Of a stretch of DNA of 64,000 nt, positions 11,605-21,346 are shown piece by piece. The DNA is taken from NCBI GenBank assembly GCA_036768485.1, contig JAVLUZ010000271.1, forward strand, positions 3,516,309-3,580,308, written 5' to 3'. The stretch's first letter is position 1; the number at the start of each line of letters is the position of its first letter. The stretch comes from Mermis nigrescens. Its lineage: Eukaryota; Nematoda; Enoplea; Mermithida; Mermithidae. The notes under the pieces were generated by a model. That model did not search any database, was not told the origin of the DNA, and saw only the letters and a program-made list of their open reading frames with translations. A program made the position numbers and the translations under genes.

Positions 11605-12710
11605 GTGATGTCCTGGGCACCGGCACCGGCACCGGCGCCGGTGCCTAAGCACCGGTACCGGGCCGGTGCTAGGCTGGTACCGGCGCCGGTGCCGGTGCTT
11701 GATAAAAGAGAAAAAATTCGTGTAAAAAGAATAATTGAAGCTCATTTATCACCAATTTAATGAATAAAGGCGCAAAAAGGTAGCACTTTGTGAATAAAAT
11801 CTTCTCGATTAGCATGGTGAAGCATTTTGACTGAACTTCAGAACAAGTCTTAGAGCTTTAAAAATGAATTATTTATTTAACGAAACACATCTTATTGAAA
11901 ACATCAATTAACAGCAAGAAGCGTGGACACTAATGAATAAAGTAAATTAAAATAAAAAACATCGACATATAGAGTGGAAAGTTCTTCTAATTCTACCATC
12001 TGTAGGCAAGATGGATGAGTACTACAGAGTAGTTTTCAACTTAATTTCATCAAATCCATTTTTATTTTTCCATTTCGTGAGAGCAGAAGACCGTAAGACG
12101 CAGCTAGAATTTCTAAATAGGTTTTATGCAAACCCTTTTCCTGCAAATTATTCAGAAAAAGGTTGTTAAAACTTTGTAAATGAAGTTCTATGTAAGTTTT
12201 TTGCATTACTAATATATCCCATGTTTGTTTTCAGAGGCTTTTGAAAATGTGAAATGATAAACTCAAATTATTTAACCTTAAAAAGTTTTTGTGGCTATTT
12301 TCATGTTTGTTTCTTACTAGTTGAATATAATGCACTAAAACCAATTCCGGATTTGACTAAAGAATCAACTACTGCACAAGCCAATCTTGATTGCGCTACA
12401 CTTAAACTTATAATACACTATTTAACTTTTATTTTCTTCGAATTTCAATTTTATTACAATTTTTTGTTTGTTTAATGCTTACGTGAGAAAATTAATATGT
12501 ATTCATAAATTGAAAATAATGAAGTCGTTACTAGCCAAATGAAATTTTGCCCTTAAAATGTATATCTGGTGAAAAATAGGTACAAATTCAACCCTTTTTG
12601 AAGAAGCATAGTACACTATATAATTTGCTAATGTAGCACCAGCACCGGCGCCGGTACAGGGGTACCGGCACTGGCACCGGCACCGGTAAAAAAAGCGGCA
12701 CCGGGACATA
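11605..12710 (+). mobile_element. CACCGG-rich hAT-like element (family E)
   Basis: The left end AGTGATGTCC is followed by tandem GGCACC/GGCGCC/GGTGCC hexamers. The right end has the same hexamers in reverse and finishes GGCACCGGGACA. TACCTACT flanks both sides. The right terminus lacks the last five bases expected from the left end (TCACT), so it is slightly trimmed. The interior is AT-rich with no recognisable transposase. Confidence 0.75.
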
Positions 12711-13041
12711 CCTACTGATCGTTTTGCTAAACAATTTTTTTAAACTTGATAAGTATGAAATTTATATAAATTTTCGTCCAAATGCTTAAAAGTCGACCCT
12801 TGTCGACCTAAGCGGGGTAACCTAAGCAGCATAAAACTACTTTATACAAAACCAAGCTTAAGCCTAAGAAGAATTTAACTAGAGAAAACCGACTTGCAGG
12901 ATAAATGGCAAAACTGCCTATTCTTCAGCATTGTTGAATTGTGAACTTTGAGGCCCTAGAATTCTCTCAATATTGAACGGATTCTCATGAAAAATTTTAT
13001 CTGCGCCTTTTCACCTTTTGTGCAAATTTTAAAAAAATCTA
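12711..13041. other. Unassigned stretch
   Basis: No gene. Around 12795-12830 there is 'gacctaagcggggtaacc', also present at the right edge of the minisatellite at 28540-28735, so this is a relic of the same repeat. Confidence 0.4.
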
Positions 13042-13112
13042 GGCATTCGTGTAGCAGGTTCAAATATGTATTAAGATAGTCATATTGTAAGGCGTGTGTA
13101 TGCAGTCGGTAG

Positions 13113-13373
13113 CATACCTGGGCGTGGGGGTTTGGAGGTATGTATGTACCCCCAAGAAACCAAAATACCCCCCCCCTAGAAATCAAAATACTCCCCAGAA
13201 TTCAATTTTTGATTTTTTTGTTTTTTGTTCGCAATTTTTTGATGCCAATGGATAGTGCTGAATGAGAAACGTTGAAAAATTGTGGATTTTTGCCATACCA
13301 CCATTTTCAAGGCCATTTTTTTACCTTTGAAAAAAATCTTGCACCCCCAGAACTTTGGTGCCGCCCACCTATA
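13113..13373 (+). mobile_element. Family A MITE
   Basis: CATACCTGGGC to GCCCACCTATA, flanked by GTCGGTAG at 13105-13112 and 13374-13381 (perfect 8 bp). Inserted in the SINE-like repeat. Confidence 0.9.
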
Positions 13374-13543
13374 GTCGGTAGCATCCAATGAAACGGAAGA
13401 AAGTTGCTGCCAGCCGGATTCGAAACGTGGAACTCTTGCTCCAAAGCCCACCTTAAGCAATCGACTAAAGCTGGCTCATTTCAATAATGAACGCAAGTTA
13501 TTCGTAATGTTATGCATTGGTTTACCTGCTTATTAGGCTTAGG

Positions 13544-14953
13544 CATAGGTGGGCAAGGTCAAACTTTCAAAAGAGGGTGTTGCTTGATAGCTACAAACGT
13601 GCTTCCAAAAACGACTCTATAGTCGTTTTGGGGTCAGAAAATTAGCTATATAGCGTTTTTGGTCTCAGAAAACTAGCCATATAGCCTTTTCTGATTCACA
13701 AACATACCTATATAGCCTTTTTGGACTAAAAAATCTCTTAATCCCTTTCTGGAGTCGAGAAAATAGCTACAGTCGAACTTGCTAAATGCGTACACCCAAG
13801 GGACCAAGCCCTTCTGTATGCATTATCCGAGTGCACGCATTATCCGAATACCCCAGATTTTTAGCAAGGAATACACTATTATGCGATAAAATCATTTTTT
13901 AAAGAAAACAACAGCAATACAAGTCTGCTTCAACATATTTTCACGCTTAAAGTCACAAAAATTTTCGATATCATTCATTTCGCTGAATAGCTTTGTGTCA
14001 CAATTGTCCTGTGCCATTAAAAACTTTCGTATGTTCGATATACTCAGTTTTAAATCCTGATAGCTCGGAACCGTTTCTGTTTCTCCTAGATCGTCCTGGT
14101 CACGAAACTAAATATTATGCACATTTAAAAACAAATAGGCGCAACACTCATCTCGATGTGCCTAAAGTACTCGCATAAACAGAACTTGCGGTGATTTGTC
14201 AACATTTTTAAATTTGTCCCCAGAGAAACTTTGTTTTTTGGAAAAAGCCATAACCAATCAAAAATAACAATTCGCTTAAGGCTGAATGCCCTTAAAAATT
14301 TAGAATTCTAAGCTTTTCAAAGAATGCTAAAGATCCAGACTAAAAATTATACACATTTAAGAAAACAGGCTCGCACAACACAGAAGTCAATTTGACCAAA
14401 GTACTCGTATAAACACGGAACTTTAGTAGAAAAAGAAAATGTATCAAAATTTAAAATGATGCACATCAATGATAGCAGAGAGACGCAAACATTTCGAGCT
14501 GATCGCATTATCTGAGGTGAAAAAATACACGCTGTATGCATTAAGCCGGGTAGTTTAACATGCAGGCATAGGCCCATGGATGGAATCGGCTGTACGCATT
14601 ACGCATTAACCGAGTACGCATTATCCCATGCTATTGCCTTATGTTTTACATGGCCTTTCGGTCCGGACCTAGCAATACTGTACGCATTATGCGAGAAAAC
14701 GCATTATCCCGTGTACGCATTATCGAAGTTCGACTGTATATATTTTCTTGAAACTCAAAAAAGACAATTAAATAGCATTTCTGAGCTGAAAAAGACTATA
14801 TGGCTAGTTTTCCAAGCCCAAAAAGGCTGTATAGCTAATTCTTTGAGCCTAAAAAGGCTAAACAGCAGTAGTTTTTCGGCCAAAATCGCTGTATAGCTAT
14901 CAGTTTTTCAAAGCTCAGAAGGTAATATCCCCTCACCCCCATGCTCATGTATG
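13544..14953. mobile_element. Palindromic element with 'tatagc' repeats and family A-like ends
   Basis: Starts CATAGGTGGGC and ends CTCATGTATG, flanked by GGCTTAGG on both sides (13536-13543 and 14954-14961). The two arms (13590-13765 and 14740-14915) carry inverted runs of 'tatagcNNtttttgg' spaced by about 45-60 bp. A pogo-like element sits at its centre. No coding region is seen. Confidence 0.75.
13770..14736. mobile_element. Pogo/mariner-like non-autonomous element
   Basis: Inverted ends CAGTCGAACTTG and GAAGTTCGACTG, with TA on each side, as in Tc1/mariner/pogo insertion. Just inside both ends are repeats of 'acgcattatccg' and 'gtacgcattat'. No transposase frame is recognisable in the 967 bp. 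Confidence 0.7.
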
Positions 14954-15916
14954 GGCTTAGGCTTAGTAATGTGTATTCATGACTGACCAAATTGTTGGTG
15001 CCAGCGTTTAAAATAAGCCTGAGTAATGGAATGCGATGAGCGGGGGGCGGGGTGGGGGGGGTTTGGGGGTATGCACCCCCACTGAGAAACAAAAATACCC
15101 CTCAGAAACCAAAATACCTCCCAGAATTAAATTTCAAAATTTTTCAGTTTTTTTCCTCAATTGTTTGATGCTAATGGATAGTGCTCGATGAGAAACGTTG
15201 AAAAATGGTGTTTTTTCCGCCATACCGCCATTTTTAAGGCCATTTTTTTAACCTTTGAAAAATCTTTCCCACCAATTTTGGTGCTACCCATTGCAACAAC
15301 ACGTGGGCGTGGGTGGGGGGCACACATGGGCGTTGGGGGTTTGGTGGGGTATGCACCCCAGAACTTGAAATACCCTTCCCAGAAATCAAAATACCCCCCC
15401 CCCCCCAGAAAATTTTTTTTTGCTTTTTTAGCAATTTTTTGATGCCATTGGATAGTGCTCGATGAGAAAAGTCGAAAAATGGTGTTTTTTCCGCCATACG
15501 ACCACTTTTAAGACCATTTTTTGACCTTTAAAAATTTTTTCACCCCCTCCAGAAAATTTTTCACCCCCCAGAATTTTGGTGCTGCCCACCTATGGTGGGG
15601 GTTTGGGGTATGCACCCCCAAAAGTTGGAATACCCCCACTGTTGTCTTTTTTGTACGATCGAAAATCGGCCAAAAACTGCCTATACTTTGTGTACAAAGA
15701 TGTACAAAGATGGCTCAAAAATCTTTGTACGAGCCTCAAAATCTTTGTCCCGTACAAAAATAAAAAACAGTGCGCCCCAGAAATCAAAAATACCCCACCC
15801 CCAGAATAGAGTTTTTGAATTTTTTTGCTTTTTTAGCAATTTTTTGATGCCATTGGATAGTGCTCGATGAGAAAAGTCGAAAAATGGTGTTTTTTCACCG
15901 TATGACCACTTTTAAG

Positions 15917-16188
15917 CACACCTGGGCGTGGGGGAGTTTGGGGGTATGCACCCCCCAGAAACCAAAATACCCCCCCCCAGAAATCAAAATACCCCCCCCC
16001 CAGAATTCAATTTTTTGAAAATTTTTTTTTGTTTTTTTTTCGCAATTTTTTGATGCCAATGGATAGTGCTTGATGAGAAACGTCGAAAAATGGTGTTTTT
16101 ATCGCCATACCACCGTTTTTAAGGCCATTTTTCGTCCTTCAAAAAAATCTTGCACCCCCCCCCAGAATTTTCTTGCTGCCCACGTATG
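15917..16188 (+). mobile_element. Family A MITE inserted in another family A copy
   Basis: CACACCTGGGC to CCCACGTATG with CTTTTAAG duplicated exactly at 15909-15916 and 16189-16196. The flanks join to restore the family A sequence 'gaccacttttaagacc'. Confidence 0.9.
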
Positions 16189-16487
16189 CTTTTAAGACCC
16201 TTTTTTGACCTTTGAAAATTTTTTCACCCCCTACAGAAATTTTTCCACCCCCCCCAGAACTTCGGTGCTGCCTGCCCACCTATGGTCGCCACCACACGTG
16301 GGCGTGGGGGGTTTGGGGGGTATGCACCCCCCAGAAGTTGAAATACCTGAAATACCTCCCCAGAAATCAAAATACCCCCCAGAATTCAAATTTTGAAAAT
16401 TTTTTTTTGCTTTCTAGCGATTATTTGATGCCATTGGATAGTGCTCGATGAGAAACGTCGAAAAATGGTGTTTTTTCGCCATACAAC

Positions 16488-16735
16488 CACACATGGGCGT
16501 GGGGGGTTTGGGGATATGCACCCCCAGAAGTTGAAATACCCCCCTCCAGAAATCAAGATACCCCCTCCCCAGTAAATTTTTCTGCTTTTTTAGCAATTTT
16601 TTGATGCCATTGGATAGTGCTCGATGAGAAACGTCGAAAAATTGTGTTTTTTCGCCATACGACCACTTTTAAGACCATTTTTTGACCTTTAAAAATTTTT
16701 TCACCCCCCCAGAATTTTGGTGCTGCCCACCTATG
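16488..16735 (+). mobile_element. Family A MITE inserted in another family A copy
   Basis: CACACATGGGC to CCCACCTATG with CATACAAC duplicated exactly at 16480-16487 and 16736-16743. The insertion point lies within 20 bp of the homologous point used by the insertion at 15917. Confidence 0.9.
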
Positions 16736-16834
16736 CATACAACCACCTCTAAGACCATTTTTTGACCTTTAAAAATTTTTCACCCCCCCAGAAATTTTTT
16801 CACCCCCCCAGAATTTTGGTGCTGCCCACCTATG

Positions 16835-17368
16835 GTACAGGCCTGTCCTGCCCCTACTTGCCTAATAAGTTTTTGTAGTGCACTGAGTGCATAAATACAA
16901 GTAATAAAGCCGTAATTTCAGGTATTTGTCAATCTGTCAAGCAGTTTAGAATTGAAAAGTAGTGGTTGGGTTGTCGTCAACTTTCTGAGTTTTAAACTCA
17001 TACTTTCTGCTCAATAGTATTGAATTTCTGGAAAGAAAGTTGTTGTAGAGAGTTGATAAAACACTTGTTCTAAACCCCTAACTATACATATATGTATTAA
17101 ACACTTATTCTAAACCTCCAACTATACATATATGTATGTATATGGGTCTTTTAACCGTGAAAAGAAAGATTCGACTATGATTTTTTAGTTATATTTTCCC
17201 TTCAGCTGGTAGTTTCTGTCTATTTGTTCAATATCCTCTTTTTCACACTTTCACTTTCATTTTCGAGCACAATTTGTTGTTGTTTTGATAGGTAATGCAG
17301 TGTTAAATTATTCTGTAATTTTTTAGCCGTCTTTAGATTAGATTTGCAGCAGTAAATTTTGTTGAGTT
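16835..17368. other. Upstream region of the SMIM12-like gene, with a short duplication
   Basis: A 40-bp unit ('aaacacttrttctaaac' to 'catatatgtat') occurs twice in tandem at about 17060-17139. 'ctaattttttag'-type AT-rich sequence and a 'gtaatttttttagcc'-like tract precede the gene. No TATA box is convincing. Confidence 0.5.
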
Positions 17369-17647
17369 ATGCTGCCGTTATGGATCGCGTGTCGAACTTA
17401 TGCTCCATACGTTACTCTACCCTTCGCCATTGTAGTGGGCTTCATTGGCTATAATGCTGAGAGAAAGTTCAGAGAAGATAGGGATAAAAAATTGGCCTAT
17501 TTACATAAATCTGTGATAGAAAGACGCGACGAACGTTTGATCGATGAATATAGTCAACATAAAAGCTTGGAACTGCTGAAAGAGAAACGATTCGTTCCGA
17601 AAACAAGTCTGGACGTTAATCCTGTTGGAAGGAAAAATGGACTATAG
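17369..17647 (+). CDS. SMIM12: SMIM12-like small integral membrane protein
   Basis: A 92-residue single-exon protein, the same length I recall for vertebrate SMIM12. The N-terminal half holds one hydrophobic segment (residues about 12-27, APYVTLPFAIVVGFIG) after RTY. RTYAPYVT is shared with vertebrate SMIM12, which continues FPVAFVVG. Then come charged residues (SVIERRDERLIDE, similar to the SISERREDRKLDE of SMIM12) and a Lys/Pro-containing C-terminus (RFVPKTSLDVNP). The protein is predicted to be a single-pass membrane protein; its function is not established. The ATG is the first Met after an in-frame stop, and the gene ends with TAG. A dead Tc1 element begins about 210 bp downstream; no AATAAA lies close to the stop. 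Confidence 0.85.
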   Translation: MLPLWIACRTYAPYVTLPFAIVVGFIGYNAERKFREDRDKKLAYLHKSVIERRDERLIDEYSQHKSLELLKEKRFVPKTSLDVNPVGRKNGL

Positions 17648-17858
17648 TTAGCTATTTTATGGTTCGCTGCGTTTCATTGCGATTGTTCATTTTTTGTTTC
17701 TATCGTTTTTTATCTATTCCGAAGTATACCTACTATTAAACAATATTAGTTTGACGATAAACTTGGCTCTTGTCATTGTCTAGCGGTGCGTCTATTTTAA
17801 ATCGACTTTAAAAAAGTCGAACTGCACCCGACTGCTTTCTCATATTCTGCTTTACATA

Positions 17859-19073
17859 CAGTGCCGCTCAAAAGTTTAAGGCCACCCACGATTTTAACGC
17901 AGTGTCTGTTTTAATCGTAAATTCTTAATTAATCATTGTTCAAGAGTTGCAAAATTGAGCAGAACCATAAATAACAAGTATCATCAATTAACAGTCAACA
18001 AAAAAGAATCGACTACGAGGAAATTCGATAGCCTTTAGCTTGAATACAAAATGTTAACGAATTGATCAATTTGACGCCTTTTTTCTTTGTAATTGATTTC
18101 CTCCATTTTTCAATCAGTTTTGCTCGCAAAATGCACTCGGGGATTATGTTTTAAAAGTCATTCATAATTCGCCAAATATTTTTAATTGGATCGAGTTTCT
18201 GTGACTGTAGGTGTCAGAGTAATAAAGACAATCCCTTCCCGACAAAATATGCTACAGCAATCCCTTCCCCACAAAGTATGCTACTAAAACACTGCATTCT
18301 CTTCTGTGTTCGACGCTTCCGGCCATGCATTTGACGTTTTATTTTTTTGGCTGAACGTCTGCGGACAAAACCCCTTAATTTCAAAGTGAAATAATTGAAT
18401 ATCACTCCCCAAGAAAAAGAAACCTTTGAACAATTGCGAGAAGTCCAACAAACGAAATTTCGAGCCAAAATCAATACGTTTTTTCTGTTAAACTCGATCG
18501 CAAAAAGACTTCTTATGACGTTCCAATTATATGGCAAAGATACTGACCGATTGTCTGCCTCAAAACCAATGGTCCACATTCAATAGAAAATTCACCCTGC
18601 ATGTCAGGAGCGGTCAGACACCGATTTTTGAAGAAGTTCGCTTAAGGCCACATAGTTCTTCAGTGGCCAATTTAGAGGACCAACTCGGGTCAAGGAAAAT
18701 CAGTAAAGGAATCGAACTATTTGTGTTTCTTATGTTTGTTTTGTATGACACATTAACTCGTATTGAAACACCCGGCAGTAGTATAGCGTCATGCTATACT
18801 ACTCCCGGCTATCGCTCTTTGGAATAGTTTAGTATCCTCAAACATAGACGCGACTTTTGATCCAAAGGCCTGCAAGATGGAGCGGAATTAACCCGTAATA
18901 AATCAGCTAGTAGTGAACAAAATTAAAAATGACTAAACGTTTTGAAATCACCGGAGAAAACTAATCTGGAAACTTTCAAAGTGAAATTTAAGCCTTTTAA
19001 TTTCACAGTTAAAAGCGATTTGAAAACCCAATGGATTTTGGAGTAATCAAGCCTTAAACTTTTGAGCGGCACT
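17859..19073 (-). mobile_element. Tc1-like DNA transposon, degenerate
   Basis: The inverted ends AGTGCCGCTCAAAAGTTTAA and CTTAAACTTTTGAGCGGCAC (left near 17860, right near 19050-19073) match the Tc1 pattern CAGTGCCGNTCAAAAGT. ACATA occurs at both edges and contains the expected TA target. Length about 1.2 kb. Confidence 0.85.
18060..18640 (-). pseudogene. Tc1-family transposase remnant (DDE superfamily)
   Basis: On the minus strand, IFNYFTLKLRGFVRRRSAKK corresponds to the Tc1 block F.L....R.YVRR (the Asp-centred region of the catalytic core). Further on, LQSQKLDPIKNIWRIMNDF (18140-18200) corresponds to the family block SPDLNPIENLW, with the conserved Asp-Pro kept but several residues changed. 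Frameshifts and stops separate the blocks, so no active enzyme can be made. Confidence 0.75.
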
Positions 19074-19863
19074 ACATATATAAGTCTAGCAGTAAAAAAT
19101 GTCAAATTTTTATCGGCAGCAAGCTGACGGGTTTTTACTTACATTCTTATTTATAGCCATTTCATACAAGGGAAGTTTTTGAAAAAATTTAAAGTGCCTA
19201 CGTACATATGTACGTGCTTAAAACAATAATCTGTTTCACGAAAATTTGTGCATAAATCACAATTCTTGAGTCGATGTAAATTATTTACAAAAGCGGTTTA
19301 AACTGAAGAAGCTTTCACGATATAGTGCATATCGATTGATAAGCGCATGCCATGCGAAATAATATGACAGTCAGCTGCAGAAACCATTTTTTAGATGCCC
19401 GCTGGATCAATGAAAATTGATTTTTATGCACGAGGTTTCGTGAAATTATATAAAAGTGCCTTAGCTGTGATATTCTACAGTGTATCGAGTTATCAGGAGA
19501 CTTGCCTCTGTCTAAGCGCATTACCGCAAAGTTTAATGAGGCAGACTTCAAAATCTTCTATTGGTTGTTATTTGCACGCATTAGGCTATAAAAGTAGTGC
19601 AAAGTTTCAGTGCGGCTTAACGACAGGAGACATTTTAACATTAAAAACGGCTACGGACTTAATTAAAACGCTTTTACAGGCACTCCAATTTTTCCAATAA
19701 CTGTAATGACAAATGAAATGGACAACACTTATATAGGTGCATACACGTACATACGTAAAATGTACTACAATCAAGTGTGCATTGTATTTGCAATTTCGTA
19801 TGCAAGTTTTTTGAAAATCTCATTTTCAAATTTTAATATATTACTGTAAATGACAGTCGCACT
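19074..19863. other. Unassigned stretch
   Basis: AT-rich with no gene that I recognise. A 101-codon frame at 19395-19700 has no visible domain or splice context. Confidence 0.4.
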
Positions 19864-20118
19864 CAGTGTTGCTCTGCCAAGCCAAGTTGGGGTCAGGGTT
19901 GCCAACTTGTCCGGATGCCGGACATATATGTCCGGTTTTTAGGCTTGGGGTCCGGTTTTGTCCGGTCGAGAGTCTTGTCCGGTTTTCGATGTCCGGTTTT
20001 TAAGCAGTTGGCCCGCTTTTGTCCGGTCTTAACATTTTTTCTGAATCAGGTTATTGCCATGTTGCATGTTCTTGTTTTTCATCTGCTTACTGTAGGCAGG
20101 CACTACACACATGGCCAG

Positions 20119-20729
20119 CGGTGTTGCCATGCCAGGTTTGCAATTTCCCTTCCATTTTGGCAGTTTCTTGATTTTTTGGAAGTTTTCCACTCCTATGCTT
20201 AACCACACGTTAAGAGTTTTTTGAGGGGCCCGTGGCAGTTTTTTTGGGCCGCTTCCATATACTTTGTACATGGGATGGCAGTTTTTCTCCAGAATTGTTG
20301 CAGCTTTTAAAAGTTTGACCTGGCAACTAAAGGCGTAGCCAGGAATTTCACCAGGGGGCCGAAAAAATTTTTTATCTAAAAAACCCATAAAAACACGCGG
20401 GGCCGTTTAATAACCTGTTTTTTGGGCTTTTCGCATCGTCCTACACTATTTAAGCAATAAAATAATATTTCTTGAAATTTTTAACATTTTGACGGAAAAA
20501 AATGTTCATGACGCGTGCAAAGCGCTAATTTTTTGACTTTACCTGCAATAAAATGATAGAAACTGCCAAAATATAGAAGAAATCGGTGCGAACGCCGTAT
20601 TTTTCGATTTCACGTCGCAGAATAGCATCACGCAACTATATTGCTCAGTTCCTGAACATGTCAAAATTTTCCCCAGGAGGGGGGGCTATCCCCCCTTTTC
20701 CCCAGGCTACGCTAGTGCTGGCAACACTG
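20119..20729. mobile_element. hAT-like MITE (level 3)
   Basis: The left end GGTGTTGCCATGCCAGG and the right end TGCTGGCAACACTG are an inverted pair. Flanks are ATGGCCAG and TTGGCCAG (7/8). Interrupted by the element at 20328-20717. Confidence 0.7.
20328..20717. mobile_element. GGCGTAGCC-ended hAT-like MITE (level 4)
   Basis: TAAAGGCGTAGCCAGG at the left and CCAGGCTACGCTAGTG at the right, with CTGGCAAC duplicated exactly at 20320-20327 and 20718-20725. Same terminal family as 37965-38730. Confidence 0.85.
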
Positions 20730-20875
20730 TTGGCCAGTGGACTGACTGGCTATTGGCTAATCATCCGCATTCCTCCTCAATCTCCCTCGACCTCGCTAAC
20801 CTGTAACTTCACTACTTACACATTCAGTCAAGTCAAATCGCTTGCTATTCAGTCAGTTCTCGTCGTGTTTTTGTA

Positions 20876-21346
20876 ACGATTGAATTTGTTAGATCTTGAA
20901 AGACTCGAAACACGGCGTATCTATTTTGACCCTACTTTTGCTTTTAGGATAATTAAGAGACAGTTGCTTTCACCGTTTTTTTCCACTTTTTGGTCTATTT
21001 GTCAACCAAAATTTTAGGAAATGGAAAAAATTTTTGGGCTTGGTTGGCATTTGTGGAAAATTTTTGTAATGTTAAAAATGCGCTTAAGAGGGGTAAAACT
21101 TCAAAAATTTTTCGGCGCTTCGCGCCGAATTGATTTAATTCTTACTTGTTATTACTCTCTTAGCCGCGCCGCGCCAATTGCAGCGTTTTTATCCACAATC
21201 TGGTCTAGAACTTCACTTCGATTGAAAATCCTCACCTTCTGCACGGATTTGGTTAGTTTTTGTAATGCAAAAATGCGTTCTAGAGAGGCGAAACTGCAAA
21301 AATTTTTGGCGCTTCGCGCCGAATTGATTTAATTCTTACTTGTTAG
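20876..21346 (+). repeat. Tandem pair of repeats with the GGCGCTTCGCGCC hairpin
   Basis: Two copies of a unit of about 190 bp: 'gcgctt cgcgccgaattgatt' then 'taattcttacttgtta' at about 21115-21150 and again at about 21309-21346. A third part continues after the inserted element, at 23946-24120. Related sequence lies just outside the stack at 28130-28280. Confidence 0.6.

Larger units (their letters stand above)
13042..15043 (-). repeat. tRNA-derived SINE-like repeat, split by insertions
   Basis: Pieces at 13042-13112, 13374-13543 and 14954-15043 together match the copy at 31858-32240 in the same order. On the minus strand, 13388-13460 reads like a tRNA: a D-arm-like TTAGTCGATTGCTTAAGG, GGGCTTTGGAGCAAGAG and a B-box-like GTTTCGAATCC. 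A family A MITE, a foldback element and the edge of a family A cluster interrupt it. Confidence 0.6.
15044..16834 (+). mobile_element. Cluster of family A MITEs, several nested in each other
   Basis: At least six copies in the same orientation: about 15044-15293, 15299-15594, 15595-16284 (interrupted at 15640-15771 and 15917-16188) and 16290-16834 (interrupted at 16488-16735). Each begins with a G-run end (TGGGCGTGGGGGTTTGGGGG), runs through C-run blocks and the core GATGCCATTGGATAGTGCT, and ends GTGCTGCCCACCTATG. At 15640-15771 a small CACTGTT...AACAGTG element carries 'ctttgtac' repeats. Confidence 0.85.

Noticed and set aside
11476..11760. Frame encoding PAPAPAP repeats
   Set aside because: Made by the GGCACC hexamer array of a transposable element.
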